Source: Macrostomum hystrix | Taxonomy: Eukaryota; Platyhelminthes; Macrostomidae | Assembly: GCA_950097015.1 (NCBI GenBank) | Contig: CATNEN010000034.1 | Location: 3,577,001-3,641,000 of the forward strand | Length of the DNA stretch: 64,000 bases | Direction of reading: 5' to 3' | Part shown: piece by piece, positions 42,690-54,879 of the stretch | How the letters are laid out: every line of letters starts with the position of its first letter | Position numbering within the stretch: position 1 is the stretch's first letter | The notes under the pieces: model-generated | Seen by the model: the letters and a program-made list of their open reading frames with translations, nothing else | The model's database searches: none | Told to the model about the DNA's origin: nothing | Translations under genes and position numbers: made by a program

Positions 42690-43850
42690 TAGAAGTTAGA
42701 AGCTGTAACTACAGTATGAAGCTGTAACTACAGTATGAAGCTGTAACTACAGTATGAAGCTGTAACCACTGTCTGAAGCTGTAACTACTGTATGAAGCTG
42801 TAGCTACTGTATGAACCTGTAACCACTGTCTGAAGCTGTAGCTACTGTATGAACCTGTAACCACTGTCTGAAGCTGTAGCTACTGTATGAACCTGTAACC
42901 ACTGTCTGAAGCTGTAGCTACTGTATGAAGCTGTAACCACTGTCTGAAGCTGTAACTACTGTATGAAGCTGAAGCTACTGTATGAAGCTGTAACCACTGT
43001 CTGAAGCTGTAGCTACTGTATGAAGCTATAACCACTGTCTGAAGCTGTAGCTACTGTATGAAGCTGTAACCACTGCCTGAAGCTGTAGCTACTGTATGAA
43101 GCTGTAACCACTGCCTGAAGCTGTAGCTACTGTATGAAGCTGTAACCACTGTCTGAAGCTGTAGCTACTGTATGAAGCTGTAACTACAGTATGAAGCTGT
43201 AACCACTGTCTGAAGCTGTAGCTACTGTATGAATCTGTAACCACTGTCTGAAGCTGTAGCTACTGTATGAACCTGTAACCACTGTCTGAAGCTGTAGCTA
43301 CTGTATGAAGCTGTAACCACTGTCTGAAGCTGTAACTACTGTATGAAGCTGTAGCTACTGTATGAAGCTGTAACCACTGTCTGAAGCTGTAGCTACTGTA
43401 TGAAGCTGTAACCACTGCCTGAAGCTGTAGCTACTGTATGAAGCTGTAACTACAGTATGAAGCTGTAACCACTGCCTGAAGCTGTAGCTACTGTATGAAG
43501 CTGTAACTACAGTATGAAGCTGTAACCACTGTCTGAAGCTGTAGCTACTGTATGAACCTGTAACCACTGCCTGAAGCTGTAACTACAGTATGAAGCTGTA
43601 TTGCCTGTAACCACTGTCTGAAGCTGTAGCTACTGTATGAAGCTGTAACCACTGCCTGAAGCTGTAACTACAGTATGAAGCTGTATTGCCTGTAACCACT
43701 GTCTGAAGCTGTAGCTACTGTATGAAGCTGTAACCACTGTCTGAAGCTGTAGCTACAGTATGAAGCTGTATTGCCTGTAACCACTGTCTGAAGCTGTAGC
43801 TACTGTATGAAGCTGTAACCACTGCCTGAAGCTGTAAGTACTGTCTTGTA
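42690..43850. repeat. 19/38-bp minisatellite between the receptor and SKP1
   Basis: Alternating 19-bp units TGAAGCTGTAACCACTGTC and TGAAGCTGTAGCTACTGTA make a 38-bp dimer, with a TATTGCC insertion repeated three times near the end. GTAGCTAC is a perfect palindrome within the unit. Confidence 0.93.
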
Positions 43851-44499
43851 ATTTTTTCGACATTCAAATTAAGATGAAAAGCAAATATAAATTTTTATCT
43901 TTTTGTCGTTACATAAAAAAGAAGTTTAGAAACTATAATATAAAGAAAACATCACAGAAACATTTATTTTCAAAAAGAATACGCACTAAACAAAAAGTAA
44001 GACAGACTACAGAACAAGTTAATATTGCTATAAATATTACAATAGAAAAGTCTAAATACGTGCAGCCGTAGAAAAAGAAAATTAGGATACGAAATAAGTC
44101 GCTTGTCATTGCGAAATCTAAATAGATTTTATCTACTTGTCTACAACAAACTATAATATGAGCATTCGTAAAAAAATAGAAAAAAGTAGAAGCTCAAAAA
44201 TCCTGGGACAAACATAGAAACTGTTAAAAGTAAAAGTATAAAAGTGCCCGTGCATTGAAGGCTAAAAATATATATAGTACACACAATTTATGCTTACAAT
44301 CAGGGGCTACACTGCACTATCATCACTGCCTACTAACATAATATATATATAAGTAGAGTGTACAGAAAATGTATGTAATTCTGTTCTGAGAAGATGAAAA
44401 TATTCTTTGGATACCACCGCATTGAAAGTGAATGGTAAGAAATTGCTTTCCGCAAGTTAAAATTAAGCCTCTGACAAACTGATCAGATGTACAAAAATG
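43851..44499. other. AT-rich intergenic DNA
   Basis: About 650 bp, very AT-rich, with one 65-codon lysine-rich frame explained by composition. Nothing recognised. Confidence 0.4.
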
Positions 44500-44865
44500 T
44501 ACAGATCCTTCAGGGATGTTGTGCTGAGCCTCCTTTCCTTCAGGGATGGTCTGCTGAGCCTCCTATCCTTCAGGGATGGTCTGCTGAGCCTCCTATCCTT
44601 CAGGGATGGTCTGCTGAGCCTCCTATCCTTCAGGGATGGTCTGCTGAGCCTCCTATCCTTCAGGGATGGTCTGCTGAGCCTCCTATCCTTCAGGGATGGT
44701 CTGCTGAGCCTCCTATCCTTCAGGGATGGTCTGCTGAGCCTCCTATCCTTCAGGGATGGTCTGCTGAGCCTCCTATCCTTCAGGGATGGTTTGTTGAACC
44801 TGCTGAACCTCCTATCATTTAGTGTCGAATGTCATATCCTTCAGGGATGGCTGTAGTGCTGAACC
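44500..44865. repeat. 30-bp minisatellite downstream of SKP1
   Basis: About 11 copies of a 30-bp unit containing CCTTCAGGGATGGTCTGCTG, very homogeneous, with a decayed 3' edge. Lies ~155 bp beyond the SKP1 stop codon. Confidence 0.93.
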
Positions 44866-45020
44866 TCTTAGATCTCTCAGGAATTGATTGGGTGCAGAAG
44901 CTTTAGGCTTTCAAGCACAATTTCTTTTCCTCGATCCTGTAATTGATTTATCCCAAAGCATGAATACTTGCGAGACACAGGGAATTCTAATAGAACTAAG
45001 CTGAGATTGCGTGGTCATGC

Positions 45021-45279
45021 CTACTTTTCCTCGCACCATTCCGTCTCCCGTCGCACCTGCTCCTCCTCCTGGGGCGTGAAATCGCAGCGAATGTTGAACG
45101 CCTTCCGGATTTCCTCCGGGCTTCGGCCGCGAATAGCGTCGGCCACGGCTTTGCAGGCTGCGTCCAGCAGGCCGCGAATGTCCAAATAGTTGGCAGCCTG
45201 GATTAGCTCGAACAGCGAGGTCTGGTCCATGCGCAGGAACTCGGCGTCCCAGCTTGACAGCTGCTGCGGCTGCAGCTCC
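45021..45279 (-). CDS. SKP1: SKP1 exon 2
   Basis: The acceptor ACATCCCTCAG opens in phase 2; the first complete codons give [11 protein letters not shown], matching the region before the conserved W-D of SKP1. It ends WCEEK then TAG at 45021-45023. A GATAAA variant poly(A) motif lies about 70 nt downstream; no AATAAA is visible. Confidence 0.93.
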
Positions 45280-48200
45280 CTGAGGGATGTCAGGGCGATG
45301 GTTTGCACAACCGGGCACCCAACAGACACCCTAGCAACTCAGAAGCCACCCAAGCACTCAGGAGACACCCTAGACATTCAGGAGACACCGTAGACATTCA
45401 AGAGACGCCCTAGCCTCTCAGCAGTCACCCTAGCTACTCAGCAGACACCCTAGCCACTCAGCAGACACCCTAGACATTAAATAGACACCGTACCCTAGAC
45501 ACTCAGCAAACACTCTAGATATTCATGAGACACCGTACCCTAGACACTCAGCAAACACTCTAGATATTCATGAGACACCGTACCCTAGACACTCAGCAAA
45601 CACTCTAGATATTCATGAGACACCGTACCCTAGACACTCAGCAAGCACTCTAGATATTCATGAGACACCGTACCCTAGACACTCAGCAAACACTCTAGAT
45701 ATTCATGAGACACCGTACCCTAGACACTCAGCAAACACTCTAGATATTCATGAGACACCGTACCCTAGACACTCAGCAAACACTCTAGATATTCATGAGA
45801 CACCGTACCCTAGACACTCAGCAAGCACTCTAGATATTCATGAGACACCGTACCCTAGACACTCAGCAAACACTCTAGATATTCATGAGACACCGTACCC
45901 TAAACACTCAGCAAACACTCTAGATATTCATGAGACACCGTACCCTAGACACTCAGCAAACACTCTAGATATTCATGAGACACCGTACCCTAGACACTCA
46001 GCAAACACTCTAGATATTCATGAGACACCGTACCCTAAACACTCAGCAAACACTCTAGATATTCATGAGACACCGTACCCTAGACACTCAGCAAACACTC
46101 TAGATATTCATGAGACACCGTACCCTAAACACTCAGCAAACACTCTAGATATTCATGAGACACCGTACCCTAGACACTCAGCAAACACTCTAGATATTCA
46201 TGAGACACCGTACCCTAGACACTCAGCAAACACTCTAGATATTCATGAGACACCGTACCCTAGACACTCAGCAAACACTCTAGATATTCATGAGACACCG
46301 TACCCTAGACACTCAGCAAACACTCTAGATATTCATGAGACACCGTACCCTAAACACTCAGCAAACACTCTAGATATTCATGAGACACCGTACCCTAGAC
46401 ACTCAGCAAACACTCTAGACATTCATGAGACACCGTACCCTAGACACTCAGCAAACACTCTAGATATTCATGAGACACCGTACCCTAGACACTCAGCAAA
46501 CACTCTAGATATTCATGAGACACCGTACCCTAAACACTCAGCAAACACTCTAGATATTCATGAGACACCGTACCCTAGACACTCAGCAAACACTCTAGAT
46601 ATTCATGAGACACCGTACCCTAGACACTCAGCAAACACTCTAGATATTCATGAGACACCGTACCCTAGACACTCAGCAAACACTCTAGATATTCATGAGA
46701 CACCGTACCCTAAACACTCAGCAAACACTCTAGATATTCATGAGACACCGTACCCTAAACACTCAGCAAACACTCTAGATATTCATGAGACACCGTACCC
46801 TAAACACTCAGCAAACACTCTAGATATTCATGAGACACCGTACCCTAGACACTCAGCAAACACTCTAGATATTCATGAGACACCGTACCCTAGACACTCA
46901 GCAAACACTCTAGATATTCATGAGACACCGTACCCTAAACACTCAGCAAACACTCTAGATATTCATGAGACACCGTACCCTAGACACTCAGCAAACACTC
47001 TAGATATTCATGAGACACCGTACCCTAAACACTCAGCAAACACTCTAGATATTCATGAGACACCGTACCCTAGACACTCAGCAAACACTCTAGATATTCA
47101 TGAGACACCGTACCCTAGACACTCAGCAAACACTCTAGATATTCATGAGACACCGTACCCTAGACACTCAGCAAACACTCTAGATATTCATGAGACACCG
47201 TACCCTAGACACTCAGCAAACACTCTAGATATTCATGAGACACCGTACCCTAAACACTCAGCAAACACTCTAGATATTCATGAGACACCGTACCCTAAAC
47301 ACTCAGCAAACACTCTAGATATTCATGAGACACCGTACCCTAAACACTCAGCAAACACTCTAGATATTCATGAGACACCGTACCCTAGACACTCAGCAAA
47401 CACTCTAGATATTCATGAGACACCGTACCCTAGACACTCAGCAAACACTCTAGATATTCATGAGACACCGTACCCTAAACACTCAGCAAACACTCTAGAT
47501 ATTCATGAGACACCGTACCCTAAACACTCAGCAAACACTCTAGATATTCATGAGACACCGTACCCTAAACACTCAGCAAACACTCTAGATATTCATGAGA
47601 CACCGTACCCTAGACACTCAGCAAACACTCTAGATATTCATGAGACACCGTACCCTAGACACTCAGCAAACACTCTAGATATTCATGAGACACCGTACCC
47701 TAGACACTCAGCAAACACTCTAGATATTCATGAGACACCGTACCCTAAACACTCAGCAAACACTCTAGATATTCATGAGACACCGTACCCTAAACACTCA
47801 GCAAACACTCTAGATATTCATGAGACACCGTACCCTAAACACTCAGCAAACACTCTAGATATTCATGAGACACCGTACCCTAAACACTCAGCAAACACTC
47901 TAGATATTCATGAGACACCGTACCCTAGACACTCAGCAAACACTCTAGATATTCATGAGACACCGTACCCTAGACACTCAGCAAACACTCTAGATATTCA
48001 TGAGACACCGTACCCTAAACACTCAGCAAACACTCTAGATATTCATGAGACACCGTACCCTAAACACTCAGCAAACACTCTAGATATTCATGAGACACCG
48101 TACCCTAAACACTCAGCAAACACTCTAGATATTCATGAGACACCGTACCCTAAACACTCAGCAAACACTCTAGATATTCATGAGACACCGTACCCTAAAC

Positions 48201-49205
48201 ACTCAGCAAACACTCTAGATATTCATGAGACACCGTACCCTAGACACTCAGCAAACACTCTAGATATTCATGAGACACCGTACCCTAAACACTCAGCAAA
48301 CACTCTAGATATTCATGAGACACCGTACCCTAGACACTCAGCAAACACTCTAGATATTCATGAGACACCGTACCCTAGACACTCAGCAAACACTCTAGAT
48401 ATTCATGAGACACCGTACCCTAGACACTCAGCAAACACTCTAGATATTCATGAGACACCGTACCCTAGACACTCAGCAAACACTCTAGATATTCATGAGA
48501 CACCGTACCCTAGACACTCAGCAAACACTCTAGATATTCATGAGACACCGTACCCTAGACACTCAGCAAACACTCTAGATATTCATGAGACACCGTACCC
48601 TAGACACTCAGCAAACACTCTAGATATTCATGAGACACCGTACCCTAGACACTCAGCAAACACTCTAGATATTCATGAGACACCGTACCCTAGACACTCA
48701 GCAAACACTCTAGATATTCATGAGACACCGTACCCTAAACACTCAGCAAACACTCTAGATATTCATGAGACACCGTACCCTAGACACTCAGCAAACACTC
48801 TAGATATTCATGAGACACCGTACCCTAGACACTCAGCAAGCACTCTAGACATTCATGAGACACCCTAGCCATAATTTCAGGCTATTTATCTAACCGACCC
48901 TCAGCAGACGCCCAGAAAACCCGAGTTGAGCCACATCTTACCCATCACGCATACCGAGCAGCTCACCTGGCATTTTCATCGTCTTCAGGCGGTGGCGGGT
49001 CGTCTTTGTGATGCGCGCACCAGGCTAGCGCCTTGCGTAATGCCGGCGAGGCCACGTGCGGCAGCGGAATGGCCTCCTCGTCGTCGTCTATTTCGGTCAC
49101 GCCGAGGTCGTGCAGCATCGACCGGAGCAGCAGAGACTGCTTGGCTGTGTCGGCTTCAACTTCGACAATTTCATTGTCGCTGGTCAACAGTTTGATGCCC
49201 GGCAT
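45021..49205 (-). CDS. SKP1: SKP1, SCF ubiquitin-ligase adaptor (two exons, gene span)
   Basis: Two exons on the minus strand (49205-48967 and 45279-45021) encode 165 residues, against 163 in human SKP1. SKP1 bridges CUL1 and F-box proteins in SCF E3 ligases, in cytoplasm and nucleus. Exon 1 carries the BTB/POZ-like fold (MPGIKL start, IPLPHV) and the hallmark [14 protein letters not shown]. Exon 2 carries [29 protein letters not shown], the [11 protein letters not shown]-box-binding helix and the C-terminal WCEEK. The single 3.7-kb intron (phase 2) is almost entirely a 45-bp minisatellite. Intact, with no disrupted residues noticed. Confidence 0.95.
45330..48870. repeat. 45-bp minisatellite filling the SKP1 intron (~75 copies)
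   Basis: The period is exactly 45 bp (four units per 180 bases in the layout). The unit contains CACTCAGCAAACACTC and TAGATATTCATGAGACACCG. Copies are nearly identical, differing mainly at one G/A site (CCCTAGACA or CCCTAAACA). The edge nearest exon 2 (about 45330-45480) is a degenerate array of ~21-bp units (CATTCAGGAGACACCCTAGA), which looks like the ancestor of the 45-mer. Confidence 0.95.
48967..49205 (-). CDS. SKP1: SKP1 exon 1
   Basis: 79 codons plus 2 nt, ATG at 49205 (minus). The donor reads GCCAG/GTGAGC, phase 2. It holds the CUL1-binding BTB/POZ part and the acidic loop [11 protein letters not shown], which is nearly invariant in animals. Confidence 0.93.
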
Positions 49206-49247
49206 GCCTCAGCTGGCAAATATTGAACTTGGGGATTTAAATTGACC

Positions 49248-49965
49248 AATATAACTTCAGGGACATCTGATTCTATAATTCAGAGACATCTGACTCAGAA
49301 ACTTCAGGGACATTTGGACTTACAATTTCAGGGACATCTGATTCTAAAACTTCAGAGACATCTGATTCATAAACTTCAGGGACATTTAGACTTACAATTT
49401 CAGGGACATCTGATTCTAAAACTTCAGAGACATCTGATTCTAAAACTTCAGGGACATCTGATTTAGAAACTTCAGGGACATCTGATTCTAAAACTTCAGA
49501 GACATCTGATTCATAAACTTCAGGGACATTTAGACTTACAATTTCAGGGACATCTGATTCTAAAACTTCAGAGACATCTGATTCTAAAACTTCAGGGACA
49601 TCTGATTTAGAAACTTCAGGGACATCTGATTCTAAAACTTCAGGGACATCTGATTCTATAACTTCAGAGACATCTGATTCAGAAACTTCAGGGACATCTC
49701 ATTCAGAAACTTCAGGGACATTTAGACTTACAATTTCAGGGACATCTGATTCTAAAACTTCAGAGACATCTGATTCTAAAACTTCAGGGACATCTGATTC
49801 TAAAACTTCAGGGACATCTGATTCTAAAACTTCAGAGACATCTGATTCATAAACTTCAGGGACATTTGGACTTAAAATTTCAGAGACATTTGGAACTAAA
49901 ACTTCAGGGACATCTGATTCATAAACTTCAGGGACATTTGGACTTAAAACTTCAGAGACATCTGA
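49248..49965. repeat. 24-bp minisatellite immediately upstream of SKP1
   Basis: About 30 copies of a 24-bp unit with the core ACTTCAGGGACATCTGATT. It starts some 45 bp before the SKP1 start codon, so it occupies the space where the proximal promoter or 5' leader should be. Units vary at GGGACAT/AGACAT and CTGATT/TTGGAC. Confidence 0.9.
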
Positions 49966-50929
49966 TTAAAAAAGTTAATAAGGTAATAAATAAAAAAGAC
50001 AAAATACAATAAAAAGTGAAGTCGATAAGCCAAATTGTCAAGTCAACTAATCAACTGACAAAATCAATTTATTTTACGATTTGCAAACAAAACATAAAGC
50101 TTAACAGTTTCACGTAATAGAAATGTTTTTTAGAAATATAAAATATATTTACTATTAGTTTAAATTAATTTTTATCCCTGTAAAAAATTTAAACGAATAC
50201 CAACAAAATAAATAAATAAGATCAACTATGCGTCATATAAAGGGTACAAGAACAGAGTAAGCTCACCAGGCCAACAAGAACAAAACACTGGAAGGCATAC
50301 ATTGCAACTAATCTTGTACATATACACGTCAAAGAAAATGTTTTTTAAACTATGCGACTTGTATGAATTTGGTAAATAAATATGTACAGACACTAATGCA
50401 TATTTTAATTACTAGTATTGAATTAATATTAAGTTGAATATAAATTGTTCTTGACAAATACTGCCTCACACTTAAAAATTTCGATTTCGGTATAACAAAG
50501 GATAAATTATTGGGTATAGCTAGTATTATACTGCAATAAGTGCCTTTAATAATAAAATCGTTTCTTTTTTATTACCCATTTGATTTTGATACAATTTTTC
50601 TCATAAAAAATTACGTACAAAAATGTTACAGCATGAAGCAATAACAAATCCTAATGGTGTTTTATTAACAAAATGACAAGGTAACTTAATTGCCTGTTTT
50701 TGGAGCATGGACATACGAGTATCGAATTGACTGTTAGAACATGGAGCTACATAATTAATAGATATTTGGACATGAGGGGGAAATGCAAAATACAGACAAT
50801 TAATCATTCAGTGGGTGGTTGACAAATAAGTACAAGCGATTGATTATGGCTACTGTAGACAAATATAGCGACACACATGTGAATACAGGAAATATATATT
50901 TGTGAGCAAGCTATAGACACGGATACAGA
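49966..50929. other. AT-rich intergenic DNA
   Basis: About 960 bp between the 24-bp and 34-bp arrays. Strongly AT-rich; no splice-framed coding segment, RNA gene or transposon recognised. It should hold distal upstream sequence of SKP1 and the 3' flank of RanBP3. Confidence 0.4.
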
Positions 50930-52445
50930 ATGGAAGATGCAAGATACTAGACACGGATAGAGAATGGAAAGAGCAAAGATAATAGACACGGATAGAGAAT
51001 GGAAAGAGCAAAGATAATAGACACGGATAGAGAATGGAAGGAGCAAGATAATAGACACGGATAGAGAATGGAAAGAGCAAGATAATAGACACGGATAGAG
51101 AATGGAAGGAGCAAGATACTAGACACGGATAGAGAATGGAAGGAGCAAAGATAACAGACACGGATACAGAATGGAAGGAGCAAGATACTAGACACGCATA
51201 GAGAATGGAAGGAGCAAGATAATAGACACGGATACAGAATGGAAGGAGCAAGATAATAGACACGGATACAGAATGGAAGGAGCAAGATAATAGACACGGA
51301 TACAGAATGGAAGGAGCAAGATACTAGACACGCATAGAGAATGGAAGGAGCAAGATAATAGACACGGACAGAGAATGGAAAGGAGCAAGATACTAGACAC
51401 GGATAGAGAATGGAAAGGAGCAAGATACTAGACACGGATAGAGAATGGAAAGTGCAAGATAATAGACGCGGATAGAGAATGGAAGGAGCAAGATACTAGA
51501 CACGCATAGAGAATGAAAAGAGCAAGATAACAGACACGCATAGAGAATGGAAGGAGCAAGATAATAGACACGGATAGAGAATGGAAAGAGCAAAGATAAT
51601 AGACACGCATAGAGAATGAAAAGAGCAAGATAACAGACACGCATAGAGAATGGAAGGAGCAAGATAATAGACACGGATACAGAATGGAAGGAGCAAGATA
51701 ATAGACACGGATACAGAATGGAAGGAGCAAGATAATAGACACGGATACAGAATGGAAGGAGCAAGATACTAGACACGGATAGAGAATGGAAGGAGCAAGA
51801 TAATAGACACGGATACAGAATGGAAGGAGCAAGATAATAGACACGTATACAGAATGGAAGGAGCAAGATACTAGACACGCATAGAGAATGGAAGGAGCAA
51901 GATAATAGACACGGACAGAGAATGGAAAGTGCAAGATAATAGACGCGGATAGAGAATGGAAGGAGCAAGATACTAGACACGCATAGAGAATGAAAAGAGC
52001 AAGATAACAGACACGCATAGAGAATGGAAGGAGCAAGATAATAGACACGGATACAGAATGGAAGGAGCAAGATAATAGACACGGATACAGAATGGAAGGA
52101 GCAAGATAATAGACACGGATACAGAATGGAAGGAGCAAGATACTAGACACGCATAGAGAATGGAAGGAGCAAGATAATAGACACGGATACAGAATGGAAG
52201 GAGCAAGATAATAGACACGGATACAGAATGGAAGGAGCAAGATACTAGACACGCATAGAGAATAGAAGGAGCAAGATAATAGACACGGATAGAGAATGGA
52301 AAGGAGCAAGATAATAGACACGCATAGAGAATGAAAAGAGCAAGATAACAGACACGCATAGAGAATGGAAGGAGCAAGATAATAGACACGGATAGAGAAT
52401 GGAAAGGAGCAAGATAATAGACACGGATAGAGAATGGAAAGTACA
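50930..52445. repeat. 34-bp minisatellite downstream of RanBP3
   Basis: About 44 copies of a 34-bp unit with cores AGACACGGATACAGAATGGA and AGGAGCAAGATAA. Frequent variants are GGATAG, GCATAG and a TACT/TAAT swap. It begins only ~65 bp beyond the RanBP3 stop codon on the minus strand, so it may be transcribed as 3' UTR. The six overlapping minus-strand frames are repeat translations. Confidence 0.92.
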
Positions 52446-52511
52446 AGATGAAACAGGAATAAAGAGTAAGAAATGATTTTTTGGATGAATTACCAATGAT
52501 TTGGGCGCGCA

Positions 52512-53096
52512 TTAATTGTCAGCCGCAGCAGTAGTGGCAGCCGCAGCGCCAATGGCTTCCTGTTGCTGATCGGTGGCACTAGCGGAGGTTGTTGAAGCGC
52601 TGTTCCGCGCTCTCTTCCGCTCAGTAGGTTGGTCTGGTTCAACACTGGCCCTACCGTCACTGTCGCTATTATAGTTCTCATCCTCCTCATCGTCTTCGCT
52701 ATTCGCCAGATTATTTTCCTTTGTATCCTTGCCACCGTCCGCGGCATCCGATGCTGCAAGTGGCTCTTCGGCGCGTCGTTTTACGCCTCCTCCGCCGCCC
52801 TCGCTACCCACAGTGGAGGAAGGCGCTGTAGAGGCGGCTTTATTCGCGGCGGCGAAGCTGCGCATCTCTTGAAGACGCGACTGCAGGGCAGAGTTCAATA
52901 ATTGTGCATCATTAACCGAATTGAATACCAGCAAGCAAACTCGAAGGCCTCGCCGGTAACTGCCGCCGCTGCTCTCGGCGCTCTGCTCGAAGTCGTCAGC
53001 GGATTGTTGAACACTGACGCGCAGTCGCTTGGCATTGCCGGCCTCGCCAACGAGTTCGACACTCATCTCTGGCCAAAGCATGGTGTTGATGATTAC
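52512..53096 (-). CDS. RANBP3: RanBP3-like last exon
   Basis: Starts after GACGCAG with VIINTMLWPEMSVEL and continues the Ran-binding domain to LLNSALQSRLQEM. It ends in an acidic/Ser-rich tail with ENLANSEDDEEDENYNSDSD and the stop at 52512. Corresponds to the human RILALRSRVEQE region and acidic C-terminus. Confidence 0.87.
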   Translation of the reverse strand, partial: VIINTMLWPEMSVELVGEAGNAKRLRVSVQQSADDFEQSAESSGGSYRRGLRVCLLVFNSVNDAQLLNSALQSRLQEMRSFAAANKAASTAPSSTVGSEGGGGGVKRRAEEPLAASDAADGGKDTKENNLANSEDDEEDENYNSDSDGRASVEPDQPTERKRARNSASTTSASATDQQQEAIGAAAATTAAADN

Positions 53097-54289
53097 CTGC
53101 GTCAGGTGGGCAGATTAGAACTGATATATATATATATAATTGTTTAAGGGATAATTCTTTTTATTATACCTGCCCCTATAGGGCCAGATATGCAGCAGAA
53201 ACTACAGCCGCAGCTATTGCGTGGCACATCTGAAGGTTGTGTACGGCTGTTTAGTCCATGGACTGGGCCGAAACCACACCCACCCACTTAGGGGACAGGG
53301 CGTCGGATAGACAATGGACAAATATTTAACAAACCATAATCGGGTTATAATTCCAGATGTCCATCGAATGGCATTTAAGGTGTAAGGACAGAACGTTGTG
53401 CGCGTCAAATCTACTGTTAAAAATATGTATTAAATGTTCTCCAGCCGCAGACCTTGAGACCGCCCTGACTCCGGCAGATGAGGCGGGATTTGAGCGGCTG
53501 CAGGCCCCGCTCTCCGGGTGACGAGCGCCTGTCGTTCAGCCGCAGGTGGGCGCGGCCTCGCTCAGCCCAGGCCTTGGCGGCGGTGTCGAAGACAAAAACT
53601 CGGCACTGCAGGCGCAGCACATTCTCTTCGTCTTCCTCGCCGGTAACGACGGCAACCTGGCTAAGCTCCAGCTGCTGGCGCCGCTCCTGTTCGTATTTTT
53701 CAGCCGACGCTTTCAATGCCGACGCCACCTGGTCGTCTTTCGCAGCCTGCACGGCAGCCTGAACAGCTGCGGCGGCCGGACCCGGCTGCGGCTCGTGCTC
53801 ACACTTATCAGCTTTATTTTCGTCGGCTGACGAAGCTTTCGCCGACGACCCAGCGTCGGCGAATGTAGCCGGGGTGGGGCCGGATGCGCCAAACTGCACC
53901 CGATTGGCCAGATTTTCGCCGAATACATAGGAGCCGGAGCCAGCGCTGATTGGGCGAACGAATCGACTAAAATAGTTTTCGCCTACGCTGCCACCATCGC
54001 TAGCAACGCCAGAGTTTTCGGCTGTTGACGTAGATGAAGCAGTGGAAGCTTTGCTGCCGCCATTGCAGGTCTTTGCAGTGCTGCTGCTTGGCCCGGGCAC
54101 TGGGAGACGCGGCGGGCAAAGGCGAAACGGCGACGCTGTCAGCGGTGAGGGCGTGGTGGCAACTTTGTCAGCTGTGGCTGCCAGGCTTGAGGGGCGAAAA
54201 AAACTGTCAGTGGGAGGGGCGCTTCCACTAGCAGAAGTGCTGCTGCTGTTGATGCTGGATTCTGTCATGTGGGCAGTCAGAAGGCTTTG
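52512..54289 (-). CDS. RANBP3: RanBP3-like nuclear export cofactor (two recognised exons)
   Basis: Exon 54289-53454(53453) and exon 53096-52512 on the minus strand join in phase 0. Read from ATG at 54268 this gives 466 residues. The Ran-binding domain is recognisable: VVTGEEDEENVLRLQC, RVFVFDTAAKAWAERGRAHL, LRLNDRRSS, RLICRSQGGLK, then across the intron VIINTMLWPEM and GLRVCLLVF. An FG-type motif (SYVFGENLANRV) lies before it, as in RanBP3. The C-terminus is Ser/Ala-rich and acidic with a KRAR patch. In other animals RanBP3 binds Ran-GTP, CRM1 and RCC1 and assists nuclear export. The acceptor TTTCACAG at 54290 shows an upstream exon exists; whether it is coding is open. Confidence 0.88.
53097..53452 (-). 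other. RanBP3 intron
   Basis: A 356-bp intron with a (TA)n tract near its 3' end. Unlike nearly every other intron here, it has no minisatellite. No other feature recognised. Confidence 0.7.
53453..54289 (-). CDS. RANBP3: RanBP3-like exon with N-terminal region and first half of Ran-binding domain
   Basis: The polypyrimidine-rich acceptor ends at 54290. Seven in-frame codons precede ATG 54268, so translation may begin at this ATG or continue from an upstream exon. Ser-, Thr- and Ala-rich N-terminus, one FG-type repeat, then the TGEEDEENVL start of the Ran-binding domain. The donor is CTCAAG/GTCTGC, phase 0, exon ending at 53453. Confidence 0.85.
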
Positions 54290-54879
54290 CTGTGAAATGT
54301 AAAAAAACATTTGAATAAAATTCTTAAGTCATATTTTGTTAATAAGTCTGAAGATAATTTTTAGAAAGACCAGAAAATGAAAGCTTGTCAATGCAATGAT
54401 TGAAAATAGTTTCATATGAAATTTTACATTATCTAAAAATGAAGTGTTGGCTAAGTAACTCTCAATGTGATTGAAACTCATCACCTTACTATAAATATAA
54501 AAAATCTGACTAATTGATTAAATAATATTTCTTACTAAAGCAAGCTAGTCTGGCCTCACTGTGGAATTTAGCTTAGTGATGAATATTGGAATAATAGGTT
54601 TTAGTGTCCAATTTGTCTACTAAAGCTTGCATATTGATGACAAAACACTACTTTATCACTATCTATAGTTAATAATTTATAGATACCATTCTTAGAATTA
54701 TTATGGCAGTATAGTCAAGAAACTGAACATATAGCTATAGCAACTATTAAATGACAGTAGATAGTTAAAGTTACTAGCTTCTTTAACTAGCATAAAGAAG
54801 CTACCGTAAAGAATATAGTGAGATAGGGCCTCGTTTGTATATTTCTTAGAATTCAATTTCCCGCGAAAAGTTAATATTT

